From contig NZ_BMRC01000009.1 in NCBI RefSeq assembly GCF_014648435.1, forward strand, positions 124,001-188,000: 64,000 nucleotides of DNA, written 5' to 3'. The stretch comes from Nonomuraea spiralis (GTDB taxonomy: Bacteria > Actinomycetota > Actinomycetes > Streptosporangiales > Streptosporangiaceae). This document shows positions 42,785 to 52,776 of the stretch, in pieces; the stretch's first letter is position 1; every line of letters begins with the position of its first letter. The notes beneath the pieces are model-generated. The model made no database searches. It was not told the origin of the DNA and saw nothing but the letters and a program-made list of their open reading frames with translations. The position numbers and the translations under genes were made by a program.

Positions 42785-42985
42785 ACGTTCTCTCCCGTCT
42801 AGACCAGCGCCGGATCCCACGAGCAGTAGATCGTCCTCGGGAGGCGATCGCGCGCGTCGCGCGCCGTCCTTGTCAACTTCTGGCAACAAGACAATCCAGG
42901 GGATGGGTATTCGATCCGGCCGCGCGTTCAGGCCCCTGCCATCCGCTTTCTCACGCGCCTACTCCGCCGCGGACCCCGATGGCTT
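42785..42985. promoter_or_regulatory. Control region upstream of the PadR/hyp operon
   Basis: This stretch holds CTTGT (42869-42873) and ACAAG (42886-42890) as an inverted repeat, and an 8-bp palindrome GTCTAGAC at 42797-42804 near the PadR start. A TTGACA hexamer is present on the minus strand near 42870. Use as promoter and PadR site is inferred. Confidence 0.35.
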
Positions 42986-43588
42986 TCACCTCCGGCGGCT
43001 CCCGTGCAGGAGCGAACGCAGCCCGGCGGTGTCGACGATGTCGGCCAGCCTGGGGAGCACGCCGGTCATCAGGGTCTCGTGGACCCGCGGGTCCGGGTCG
43101 GCGACGCCGTCGGAGAGCACGTGGAGCCGGTAGTCGCGGTCGGCGGCGTCGGCCACGGTGGACAGTACGGCGCCGCTGGTGGTGAGGCCGGCGACGACCA
43201 GCGTGGTGATCCCGCGATCGCGCAGCCGCCGATCCAGGTCCGTCGTGGACAGCGCGCCGCGGCGGGTCTTGCGCACGACGATGTCGCCGGGCTCGGGGGC
43301 GAGCCGGTCGTGGACGTCCGTGGCCGGATCTTCGTGGTGCAGGAGGCGCCGCTCGCCGAAGAGGGAGAAGGTCCTGTTGGCCGGCGGGATCGCCGCCCAG
43401 TCGGCTTCGGTGAACCCGAGGCGTACGTAGGCGACGGTGCCGCCGTCGGCCCGCATGACGGCGACGGCGTCCGCCACCCGCGACAGCAGCGCCTCCGGGC
43501 CGGGGAGCGCGGCCAGGATCGCCGGCTGGCAGTCCAGGACGAGCAGAGCGGCCGTCCGGGGGTCCAGCGTGGGGGAGGTGACGGTCAT
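42986..43588 (-). CDS. Isochorismatase-family protein lacking the cysteine nucleophile
   Basis: A 200-residue isochorismatase-fold protein. The catalytic Asp (LLVLDCQPAI) and Lys (VVRKTRRGALS) are in place, but the position that is cysteine in nicotinamidase-type members is alanine (AGLTTSGAVLST). It may act like true isochorismatases, which do not need the cysteine, or have no hydrolase activity. The ATG at 43588 overlaps the MFS stop by 4 nt, so the pair is cotranscribed. Confidence 0.82.
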   Translation of the reverse strand: MTVTSPTLDPRTAALLVLDCQPAILAALPGPEALLSRVADAVAVMRADGGTVAYVRLGFTEADWAAIPPANRTFSLFGERRLLHHEDPATDVHDRLAPEPGDIVVRKTRRGALSTTDLDRRLRDRGITTLVVAGLTTSGAVLSTVADAADRDYRLHVLSDGVADPDPRVHETLMTGVLPRLADIVDTAGLRSLLHGSRRR

Positions 43589-44841
43589 TTCTCTCCTTGA
43601 GGGATTCCTTGGGTGACGTGGACTTCCGGGGACGCCGCGGCGGCGCGGCGGGGGAGCAGCAGCGAGGTCGCAAGCAGGAGCACACCGGCCAGGGCGATGG
43701 CCGTACGCGCTCCGAGCAGGCTGCCCAGCACGCCCCACGCGGCCGTCAGCAGCGCGGTCGAGGCCCTGGTCGTCACCGCCCAGGCGGACAGCGTGCGGGC
43801 GACCCGCTCGTCGGGGGTGCGCTGGAGGCGGTAGGTGGCCTGGACGGGGTTGAAGACCGCGCAGCAGAAGATCAGCCCGAGTTCGACGGCCATCACCAGC
43901 AGCAGCCCGCCGCCGCCCGGCCCCACGAACGCCAGGCCGACCGGCCAGAGCACGCGCAGCGCCCCGGCCGCGACCAGGACCTGATGTTGCCCGTACCGGG
44001 TGACGAGCGGCCGGGCCAGCCGCGAGCCGAGCAGCCCGCCGATCGCCGGCACGGCGAAGGCGAGGCCGTACTGCCAGGGCTCGAACCCGAGCTCGCCGAG
44101 CATCAGGACGGCCAGCAGCGCGTCAATGGCCATCACCAGGCCGTTGAACAGGGCGGTGTTGAAGAACAGCGGGCGCAGCGTCGCGTCGGCGAGGATGTAC
44201 CGCCAGCCGTCGAGCAGGTCCCCGGCGCGCATCCGCGCGGCCTTCGGGCGCTCCGGGCGCGGCTCCGCGCCGCCGATCGCGCGGATGCCCAGGGCCGAGA
44301 GCAGGTAGCTGACCGCGTCGGCCGTCACCGTCGCCACCGGGCCGAGGAGCCCGATCGCGGCGCCGCCCAGCGGCGGCCCGATGATCGTGGTCGTCCAGGT
44401 CGTGGACTCGAACCGGACGTTGGCGACGAGCAGGTCCTCAGCGGGCAACAACGTCTTCAGGTACGCGCCCGAGGCGGCCCGGAAGGTGATGTCGGCCGCC
44501 GCGACGACGACCGAGACCAGCAGCAGCTGCGCGAAGGACAGGACGCCGAGCGCGAACGCGGCGGGGATCGTCAGCAGCGCCGCGAACCGCGCCAGGTCCG
44601 TCGCGATCAGCACCGGCCGTTTGCTGCGGAACTCCACCCACGGGCCGAGCGGCACCGCCACGGCCGCGCCCACCGCCGCCCCCACCGAGGACAACGCCGC
44701 CACCTCCGCCGGCCCGGCGTGCAGCACCTGGACCGCGATCAGCGGGAACGCGCCGAAGGCGAGCCAGGTGCCGAGCGCGCTGGTCCCGTACGCCCCCCAG
44801 AGCCATCCGAACCGCCGCCCCAACCGGTGCCCGTTCCCCAT
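43585..44841 (-). CDS. MFS transporter (exporter type)
   Basis: A 418-residue permease with twelve predicted helices in two halves (LWGAYGTSALGTWLAFGAFPL; the loop WVEFRSKRPVLIATDLARF is the A-motif region). It resembles macrolide/enterobactin-exporter-type MFS proteins. Coupled to the isochorismatase-like gene, it may export or protect against a small aromatic compound. Substrate unknown. Confidence 0.85.
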   Translation of the reverse strand: MGNGHRLGRRFGWLWGAYGTSALGTWLAFGAFPLIAVQVLHAGPAEVAALSSVGAAVGAAVAVPLGPWVEFRSKRPVLIATDLARFAALLTIPAAFALGVLSFAQLLLVSVVVAAADITFRAASGAYLKTLLPAEDLLVANVRFESTTWTTTIIGPPLGGAAIGLLGPVATVTADAVSYLLSALGIRAIGGAEPRPERPKAARMRAGDLLDGWRYILADATLRPLFFNTALFNGLVMAIDALLAVLMLGELGFEPWQYGLAFAVPAIGGLLGSRLARPLVTRYGQHQVLVAAGALRVLWPVGLAFVGPGGGGLLLVMAVELGLIFCCAVFNPVQATYRLQRTPDERVARTLSAWAVTTRASTALLTAAWGVLGSLLGARTAIALAGVLLLATSLLLPRRAAAASPEVHVTQGIPQGEK

Positions 44842-45110
44842 GTGCGCCGCCCCTCGTCACTCGCCCGTACGACCGATCCGCGATCGGAAGCATCAAAGCG
44901 AGTACGACGCCCGGCGATCAAACAACCGCAGGTCGCCCGGCCACAACCGGCGGTTGTCCCTGGAGTTCGGGGCCGCGTGCACCCGGTCCGGGGCGGGCGA
45001 AAACGCCTCGGCGGTCACGACTTGAGACCTAGGCGGCGCTCCGCCTAGCGTGGCACAGCGCTCTCCCGGCGACTCTCCGTTATTTTGCGAGGTGGACGGG
45101 GGGATCCACT
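44842..45110. other. Intergenic region between divergent MFS and multicopper oxidase genes
   Basis: No coding sequence is seen. It contains the start-side region of the MFS gene and the oxidase promoter with its palindrome, listed separately. Confidence 0.5.
45022..45051 (+). promoter_or_regulatory. Promoter with palindrome in the spacer, upstream of multicopper oxidase
   Basis: TTGAGA (45022-45027) and TAGCGT (45046-45051) are spaced by 18 nt. A perfect 8-bp inverted repeat, CTAGGCGG-CGCT-CCGCCTAG (45029-45048), fills the spacer. This layout is typical of MerR-family activated promoters, which often control copper and redox genes. No MerR gene is in the window. Confidence 0.5.
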
Positions 45111-46556
45111 ATGGAAGATTCGCGCGGGGTCGTGACTCGCAGGTTGTTCGTCAGCGGCATGTTCGCCGCCATTGGCAGCGTTCCCGCGGTCGCCGCGGCG
45201 GCGTCCGAGGGCGGGGGCACCACGGCGGCGCCGGGAGGCCGGGTGTTGCGGGCCAGTCCCGGCACCGTGGTCCTCGACGGGCGTGCCCTGCAGACCTGGG
45301 CCTACGACGGCCTGTTGCCCGGCCCGACCATCCGGGCGACGGCCGGTGGCACCGTACGGGCCAGGCTCGTCAACGACCTGCCCGAGGCGACCACCGTTCA
45401 CTGGCACGGCATCAGGATCGCCCACGCCATGGACGGCGCCCCCGGCTTCTCGCAGCGGGCCACCCAGCCCGGCGACACGTTCGACTACGTGTTCACCGTC
45501 CCCGACGCCGGCACGTACTTCTACCACTCGCACGTGGGCATGCAGAGCGACCGCGGCCTGTACGGCCCGCTCATCGTGGAGGACCCGGACGAGCCGCACT
45601 CCTACGACCACGAGTTCACGGTCATGCTCGACGACTGGCTGGACGGCGTCAACGGCAACGCCGACGACGCGCTGCGGAAGATGAACACCACCCCGCACGA
45701 CGTGACGCTCACCAGCCATGTCCTCGGCGGCACGTCCGGCCACGTGCGCTACCCGTACTACCTGGTCAACGGCCGCACCGCGGACGACCCCATGACGTAC
45801 ACCGCGAGTCCCGGCAACCGGGTCAGGTTCCGGGTGATCAACGCGGCCGCCGACACCGCCTTCCGGGTCTCACTCGGCGGCCACCGCATGACCGTCACCC
45901 ACGCCGACGGGTTCCCCTGCGAGCCCGTCACCGTGGACACGTTCGTGGTCGGGATGGGCGAGCGCTACGACTTCCTCGTGACGCTGGAGGCGGGGGCGTT
46001 CCCGCTGATGGCGATGGCGGAGGGCAAGGCCGGGAGGGCGTTCGCGGTGGTGCGTACGGCGCCCGGCGCCCGTACGCCGTCGCCGAACGGCCAGGTCCCG
46101 GAGCTCCAGCGGCGGACGCTGAGCTATCAGGATCTGCGGTCGCTGAGGGCGGACCGGCTCCCCCCGCCGTCCAGGACCGTCACCGTCACGCTCGGCTGGC
46201 GCCAGCGCGTCGGCGGCAACGAGTGGACGCTCAACGGCCGCCTGGCCAACGACCCGATGCGGCTGCGGGTCGACCAGGGCGAGACGATCAGGATCGTCAT
46301 GCACAACGACACCCACATGTGGCACCCCATGCACCTGCACGGCCACACCTTCCAGGTGCTGACGAGCGGCGGGCGCGGGCCGAGGAAGGACACCGTGAAC
46401 GTCATGCCGCGCAAGCGCCTGAAGATCGACGTGCACGCCGACAACCCCGGCGAGTGGATGTTCCACTGCCACAACCTCTACCACCAGGAGCAGGGCATGA
46501 TGGGCGTGTTCGGCTACGGCAAGGCCCCGCGCCGCCGCCACGACATGCACCACTGA
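45111..46556 (+). CDS. Multicopper oxidase, secreted
   Basis: A 481-residue three-domain cupredoxin protein. Copper ligands are seen in HWHGIR, YHSHVG, HPMHLHGH and HCHNLYHQEQGM (the last supplies type 1 and type 2/3 ligands). The N-terminus has RRLFVSGMFAAIGSVPAVAA, a likely Tat or Sec export signal starting with RR. It oxidises metal ions or phenolics and reduces O2 to water. It stands alone behind the palindromic promoter and converges on the ZIP gene. Confidence 0.93.
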   Translation: MEDSRGVVTRRLFVSGMFAAIGSVPAVAAAASEGGGTTAAPGGRVLRASPGTVVLDGRALQTWAYDGLLPGPTIRATAGGTVRARLVNDLPEATTVHWHGIRIAHAMDGAPGFSQRATQPGDTFDYVFTVPDAGTYFYHSHVGMQSDRGLYGPLIVEDPDEPHSYDHEFTVMLDDWLDGVNGNADDALRKMNTTPHDVTLTSHVLGGTSGHVRYPYYLVNGRTADDPMTYTASPGNRVRFRVINAAADTAFRVSLGGHRMTVTHADGFPCEPVTVDTFVVGMGERYDFLVTLEAGAFPLMAMAEGKAGRAFAVVRTAPGARTPSPNGQVPELQRRTLSYQDLRSLRADRLPPPSRTVTVTLGWRQRVGGNEWTLNGRLANDPMRLRVDQGETIRIVMHNDTHMWHPMHLHGHTFQVLTSGGRGPRKDTVNVMPRKRLKIDVHADNPGEWMFHCHNLYHQEQGMMGVFGYGKAPRRRHDMHH

Positions 46557-46566
46557 CATCCCGCCC

Positions 46567-46584
46567 GCCCCCGGCCGCGGGGGC
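46567..46584. terminator. Bidirectional stem-loop between convergent oxidase and ZIP genes
   Basis: GCCCCCG and CGGGGGC form a 7-bp stem with a GCCG loop, 10 nt after the oxidase stop and 10 nt before the ZIP stop. Confidence 0.6.
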
Positions 46585-46593
46585 GCCGGTCCG

Positions 46594-47349
46594 TCAGGTG
46601 CTCAGCCGGTCGATGGCGAAGGCCGACAGGAAGCCGACGGTGGTGATCAGGCCGGTGAGGACGTGCGCGCGTTCGAACGCCTCGGGGATCATCGTGTCCG
46701 CGACCATGGCCAGGATGGCGCCCGCGGCGACCGCCGTGATGACGGCGATGACGGCCGGCGAGACCGATCGCAGGGTCAGATAGCCGGCCGCGGCGGCCAC
46801 GCCGCTGGCCACGGCGATGCCGCCCCAGACCCCCAGCACGTAGGACAGGCTGCGGCCCGCCCGTTTCATCCCGGCGGCGCTGGACAGGCCCTCGGGCACG
46901 TTGGAGATGAAGACCGCCGCCACGACGGCGATCCCGATCTCGCCGCCGTGCAGCAGCGAGAGGCCGAGCACCACCGACTCGGGGATGCCGTCGAGCAGCG
47001 CGCCGACGGCGATGGCGGCGCCGCTGCCCTGTACGTCGCCCTCGCCCGGCTGCTGATCACCCGAACGTTTGCGGTGCCGGGCGCCGTGGCGGGCCAGCCA
47101 GGCGTTGGCGGCCACGTAGGCGCCGGCCCCCGCGAGGAAGCCGGCGGCCGTGGGCGCGAGCCCGCCGGTGCGTTCGGCCTCGTCCATGAGCTCGAACGAC
47201 AACGCCGAGATCAGCACGCCGGCGCCGAACGCCATGATCGTCGCGATCAGCCGCGCCGGGACCCGGAACAGCCAGGCGATGCCCGCGCCCAGGATCAGCG
47301 CGCCCCCGGCGACCAGGCCCCACACTCCCGCTTCCGCCCAGCCAGGCAC
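46594..47349 (-). CDS. ZIP family metal transporter
   Basis: A 251-residue membrane protein with eight hydrophobic segments. The ZIP signature is ALLDGIPESVVLG, and FISNVPEGLSSAAG is the second metal-binding helix. The GTG at 47349 follows GGGAGGGACGG; the longer open frame upstream has no membrane character. It likely imports zinc or another divalent metal. Confidence 0.88.
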   Translation of the reverse strand: MPGWAEAGVWGLVAGGALILGAGIAWLFRVPARLIATIMAFGAGVLISALSFELMDEAERTGGLAPTAAGFLAGAGAYVAANAWLARHGARHRKRSGDQQPGEGDVQGSGAAIAVGALLDGIPESVVLGLSLLHGGEIGIAVVAAVFISNVPEGLSSAAGMKRAGRSLSYVLGVWGGIAVASGVAAAAGYLTLRSVSPAVIAVITAVAAGAILAMVADTMIPEAFERAHVLTGLITTVGFLSAFAIDRLST

Positions 47350-47474
47350 GTCCCCGTCCCTCCCTGCCCCGCTTATCCTGCTTGCCCCAGTATCGCGGTC
47401 TGAGATCGTCCACGGGAGGCGACGGCGAACTCCGGGAGGCCCGATCAGGGCGTCGGCGGCACCGGCAGGGGCCC

Positions 47475-48815
<1,341 letters not shown>

Positions 48816-48984
48816 CGGGTACTCCCTACATCACAGTTGCGATCCTGCTCACTTTACGATTTGGCATTTTGTCAGCCGCACGCGCCCTGGCCTGGACGAA
48901 GCAGACCGGTAAGCGGGCAGCAGGCCGTGCACAAGCCGTCGGCCCTGCGCAAGGGCAAGGGCACGAAGCGTGGGGGAGGGGCGC

Positions 48985-50211
48985 TCAGTCGTCGTGCGCG
49001 ATGTGCATGAGCTGCCGCCACAGCAGCACCACGAACACCGCGGAACCGGCGAACGCGAACCAGAAGGGCGCCGCGACCCCGAACCGGGTGGCCAGGACGC
49101 CGCCGATCAGCGAGCCGACCACCAGGCCGGCGTAGACGCAGACGGTGTTGACGCTGCCCACCCGGCCCTGGAGCTCGCGCGGGACCGCGCGCTGGCGGAC
49201 GGTGACCGAGGTCGTGCCCCAGATGAAGGCGTGCGCGCCGAAGGCCAGGAAGATGGCGCCGGCGACCCACGGCGAATGGGTCAGGGCCAGGCCCAGGTGG
49301 GTCAGCGTCTCGATGATGAGCCCGATCCGCATCAGGGCGCCGAGACTCAGACGGCGGGTGATCGTGCCGTACAGGGCGGTGCCGACCAGGCCGCCGATCC
49401 CGCTGAGGGTGGTCATCAGGCCGAACCCGATGGCGCCGAGGCCGAGCTGTTCCTGGGTGTAGAGGACGAGCACCGACCAGGCCGCGCCGAACGTGAAGTT
49501 GAAGATCAGGATGGTGAGCGCCAGCGTACGGACCGCGGCGTGCCGGAACGTCCAGCTGAACCCGGCCACGAGCTCCCGTACGGTGCCCGGCCCGCGACCG
49601 CCGGCCGGCTGGTCGCGCGGCGGCAGCGTGATCCGCGAGACCAGCACGATCCCGGCCAGCACCAGGAGCAACTGGCTCGCGAACGGCCAGGTCAGCCCCA
49701 GGCCGAACAGCGCCGCGCCGATCGGCGGGCCGGCGAGCTGGTTGAGCGTGATGAACCCGGTGCCCAGGCGGGCGTTGGCGACGACGAGATCGTCCCGGTC
49801 GACCATCATCGGCGTCAGCGTGGCCGTCGCGTTGTCGGCGAACACCTCGGCGACGGCCCGGAGCGTGAGCGCGGCCAGCGCCGTCACCACGCTCACGGTG
49901 CCGGTCATCATGAGCACGACGAGCACCGCCAGCACCACGGCCCGTACGGCGTTCGCGACGAGCACGATCCTGCGCCGGTCGTACCGGTCGGACAGGACGC
50001 CCGCGTACAGGCCGAACAGCAGCGGCGGCGCCCAGCTCACCAGGGCCGACAACGAGATCATCAGCGGATCGCGGGTCAGCGTCGCGATCAACAGGGGGCC
50101 CGCGGCGGCCGCGACCCCGTCACCGAGATTCGTCAACCAGCTGGAGGCCAGCAACCATCGGAATCCCGTACCCAGCCGGGCAGGCAGGACTCGCTCCACC
50201 ACTGCGATCAC
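48985..50211 (-). CDS. MFS transporter
   Basis: A 408-residue twelve-helix transporter starting at GTG. The loop SDRYDRRRIVLVANAVRA is the MFS A-motif. It resembles other MFS exporters and looks distantly related to the one at 43585-44841. The gene is isolated between glutamate dehydrogenase and a GNAT gene; substrate unknown. Confidence 0.85.
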   Translation of the reverse strand: MIAVVERVLPARLGTGFRWLLASSWLTNLGDGVAAAAGPLLIATLTRDPLMISLSALVSWAPPLLFGLYAGVLSDRYDRRRIVLVANAVRAVVLAVLVVLMMTGTVSVVTALAALTLRAVAEVFADNATATLTPMMVDRDDLVVANARLGTGFITLNQLAGPPIGAALFGLGLTWPFASQLLLVLAGIVLVSRITLPPRDQPAGGRGPGTVRELVAGFSWTFRHAAVRTLALTILIFNFTFGAAWSVLVLYTQEQLGLGAIGFGLMTTLSGIGGLVGTALYGTITRRLSLGALMRIGLIIETLTHLGLALTHSPWVAGAIFLAFGAHAFIWGTTSVTVRQRAVPRELQGRVGSVNTVCVYAGLVVGSLIGGVLATRFGVAAPFWFAFAGSAVFVVLLWRQLMHIAHDD

Positions 50212-50270
50212 GAGCGCAAAACCCTACGTTCGCGGAGCATCCCCGGCAACGGGTTTTTCCGGGCGGGCCG

Positions 50271-50969
50271 TCAGGGGGTGCGGAACCCGCGGAAGGTCAC
50301 GGGCCCGCGGGTCTCGAAGCCGAGCCGTTCATAGAGGGCGATCGCGCCGGTGTTCGCCTCCGCGACGTGCAGGAAGGGACGTTCGCCGCGGGCGACGATC
50401 CGCGCGACGAGGGCGCTGACCAGGCGGGCGGCGTGCCCTCGGCCGCGGGCCTCGGGCGCGGTGCAGACGGCGCTGATCTCGGTCCAGCCCGGCGGCCGCA
50501 GCCGCTCGCCCGCCATCGCGACCAGCGCGCCGTCCTCGAAGACGCCGAGGTAGGTGCCCAGTTCGCGGGTACGCGGCCAGAACGGCCCCGGCTGGGTCCG
50601 CGCGACGAGATCGAGCATCCCGGGCACGCTCTCCGCACCGAGCTCGACCACGTCCCCGCTGTTCACGGCGGTCCCGGCGGCCGGGGCGCCGGTCCGGACG
50701 AGCTGGCGGCCTTCGAGGACGAAGACCGGCTCCCAGTCCGGCGGCGGGACCGCCGGGCGGCTGAACAGGTCGGCGAGCCGGCCCCGGCCGAGCAGCCGGG
50801 CCAGGTCGGCCCACTCCCGTTCGTCCGGGTCGGCGGACACGGCGGAGAAGGTCGCGACCTCCGCCTCGTAGGTGGCGGCGGCGCCGAGGCGGCGGGCGAG
50901 GTGCGCGTGGTGGCCGCGCAGCGAGGCGCCCACCGGGTCGTCGAGTGCGGTGGCGTCGGGGTCCGCCAT
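50271..50969 (-). CDS. GNAT family N-acetyltransferase
   Basis: A 232-residue protein with a C-terminal FR47-type acetyltransferase domain: ISAVCTAPEARGRGHAARL is the acetyl-CoA-binding motif and ALYERLGFETRG the final strand. The ATG at 50969 is preferred to an upstream in-frame ATG because it follows GAGAGG and avoids overlap with the SRPBCC gene. Acceptor unknown. Confidence 0.85.
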   Translation of the reverse strand: MADPDATALDDPVGASLRGHHAHLARRLGAAATYEAEVATFSAVSADPDEREWADLARLLGRGRLADLFSRPAVPPPDWEPVFVLEGRQLVRTGAPAAGTAVNSGDVVELGAESVPGMLDLVARTQPGPFWPRTRELGTYLGVFEDGALVAMAGERLRPPGWTEISAVCTAPEARGRGHAARLVSALVARIVARGERPFLHVAEANTGAIALYERLGFETRGPVTFRGFRTP

Positions 50970-51045
50970 GGTGGTGCGCCTCTCGTGGGTCGGCCGGTCG
51001 GACGGACGATGACACGTCCGGCCGGTCATCCTAGTGACATCGTTG

Positions 51046-51459
51046 TCAAGAGCGTTCACCGGCCTCGATCGCCCGCTTCATCTCCCGTACGCCGTACTCC
51101 ATGCGCACCCCGACCTCGGCGGCGGAGGAGTCGGGCAGCACGTCGGCGGTCCAGATCAGCCGGCCCGCGCCGTCGCCCTCCGGGCGGACCTCGAAGGTCG
51201 CGTGGTGGTGCTCCAGCGGGGGCCGCGCGCCCTCCACGACGGCATAGGCCAGGCGGCGGGCGTCGTCGTCGACGGCGACGATCAGCTCCCTGATGACGTG
51301 CCCGTCGGGGAACGTCAGGAACCGCTGGTCGCCCTCGATCCTGGTGTCGGTCACCCGGCCCGGCAGCAGGCGTTCGTGCACGGCGCCGACGTCGCGCAAC
51401 ACGTCCCAGACACGCTCGGGGGAGGCGTCGACGACGATCTCATGCCGGATGGAGGCCAT
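51046..51459 (-). CDS. SRPBCC (START-like) family protein
   Basis: A 137-residue polyketide-cyclase/START-fold protein beginning HEIVVDASPERVWDVL, a standard signature for this lipid/hydrophobe-binding fold. The ATG follows GAAGGAC. Such proteins bind small hydrophobic ligands or help cyclise polyketides; no partner is nearby. Confidence 0.85.
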   Translation of the reverse strand: MASIRHEIVVDASPERVWDVLRDVGAVHERLLPGRVTDTRIEGDQRFLTFPDGHVIRELIVAVDDDARRLAYAVVEGARPPLEHHHATFEVRPEGDGAGRLIWTADVLPDSSAAEVGVRMEYGVREMKRAIEAGERS

Positions 51460-51462
51460 TGT

Positions 51463-51503
51463 GTACGTCCTTCACTATGGGATTACAGAATAGTACGTCC
51501 TTC
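51463..51503. repeat. Direct repeat GTACGTCCTTC upstream of the SRPBCC gene
   Basis: Two exact 11-bp copies at 51463-51473 and 51493-51503, spaced 30 bp apart. The proximal copy supplies the ribosome site (GAAGGAC on the minus strand). It may be a regulator site or a duplicated leader. Confidence 0.4.
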
Positions 51504-51537
51504 CATAATGCCCGAGCACGATCCCGCCCGTACGGCG

Positions 51538-52560
51538 TCACCGGACGTTCCAGTCGTCCTTCCGGGGCGGGTAGGCGAAGGTCTGGCGGTCTGCCCAGTC
51601 CTCGCCGACGACGCGGTAGTCGTGCGCGGCCTCGCTCGCGCTGTGGTCGCGGCCGACGTCGACCGTGTCGGCGATCGACCAGACGCCGTTGACCTCGTGC
51701 TCGACGGTGTAGAGGAACTCGTTGCAGCCCGAGGCGGACACGCACGTGTTGACGACGGTGAGCGAACGCCGGCCCGCCGTCAGTTTCGGGGGCACGTCGA
51801 CGATCTGGTTGCGCCACTTGTAGACGCCGTCCTCAAGGAGGGGGCGCCACCTCGCGGCCGGGGTGCCGTTGACGGTGACGGTGGCGTCCTGGAGGCCGAC
51901 CCCTACGTCGAGGCGGCGGATCAGCCGTACGCCGGTGTTGGCCGCGCTGACCCTCACGGTGAACCGGCTCGACCCGCCCCGAGGGAACGCGCGCCCGTCG
52001 TCACTGACGACATGGGCGGGATCGACGACATGAGCCGGCACCCCGCCGGGCACCTCCCCCTGCCCTTCCAGCCGCAGTACGACGACCACCCCCAGAACCG
52101 CCACGACAACCACGGACACGACAACCGCAGCCGCCGACACCCCCCGCCGCCGCCACCCACCAGACGCCGACGCCCCAGGCTCGGGGGCGGCGGGGGGCGG
52201 TGTGTCGTGGGAGGCCGGAGGGACGTGGTCGTCCCCGGCCGTCCTGCCGGACAGGCGGCCGACACGTACCCGCTCCCACGCCCGTTCCCACGCGGGGAGC
52301 TCATGGTCGGGCACCCGGCATCCCCGCAGGAACGCCACCATGACCGCCTTCTTCGGGAAACGCCGCCCGGCCAGCATGTCGGCGCAGGTGGTACGCGGCA
52401 GCCGGGCGCCGCCCGCCTTGTCGGCCCGCGCCTGCAACTCCCGCAACGACACGTCGGCCCGTACGAACCGCTCGGCCAGCAGCTTCACCAGGTCCTCATG
52501 GCAGGTGACCGACTCCAGCCCGAGCCCTGCGGTCTCTCCGACGCCAGGGACCTCGCTCAT
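51538..52560 (-). CDS. Membrane-tethered HTH protein with extracytoplasmic domain
   Basis: A 340-residue protein. Residues 15-90 look like an XRE-type helix-turn-helix region (LVKLLAERFVRADVSLRELQ), a proline-rich linker follows, then one membrane helix (SAAAVVVSVVVVAVLGVVVV) and an extracytoplasmic domain that includes two cysteines (CVSASGC). Such proteins may sense the outside and signal to the DNA-binding domain. The ATG at 52560 is chosen because upstream frame is out-of-family sequence. Confidence 0.72.
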   Translation of the reverse strand: MSEVPGVGETAGLGLESVTCHEDLVKLLAERFVRADVSLRELQARADKAGGARLPRTTCADMLAGRRFPKKAVMVAFLRGCRVPDHELPAWERAWERVRVGRLSGRTAGDDHVPPASHDTPPPAAPEPGASASGGWRRRGVSAAAVVVSVVVVAVLGVVVVLRLEGQGEVPGGVPAHVVDPAHVVSDDGRAFPRGGSSRFTVRVSAANTGVRLIRRLDVGVGLQDATVTVNGTPAARWRPLLEDGVYKWRNQIVDVPPKLTAGRRSLTVVNTCVSASGCNEFLYTVEHEVNGVWSIADTVDVGRDHSASEAAHDYRVVGEDWADRQTFAYPPRKDDWNVR

Positions 52561-52776
52561 CGCCCTCAACCCCGCCTCTCCTGACCGGCCCATGAGGCCG
52601 CACAGACCCGCGCCAGACAGTGTAGGGGCGATCACACAACGTGTCCGGACTTGGCGGTACGGCATCCCCTCCGGCCGGGGCCTGTTGGAATCGCCGGTCG
52701 GGGGTTTCGCCGAGCCCTGGCTGTTCGTACGGAGAAGATCGTGCTGACAGGCGTCGCGTCGCTACGCTGTTGTGCC

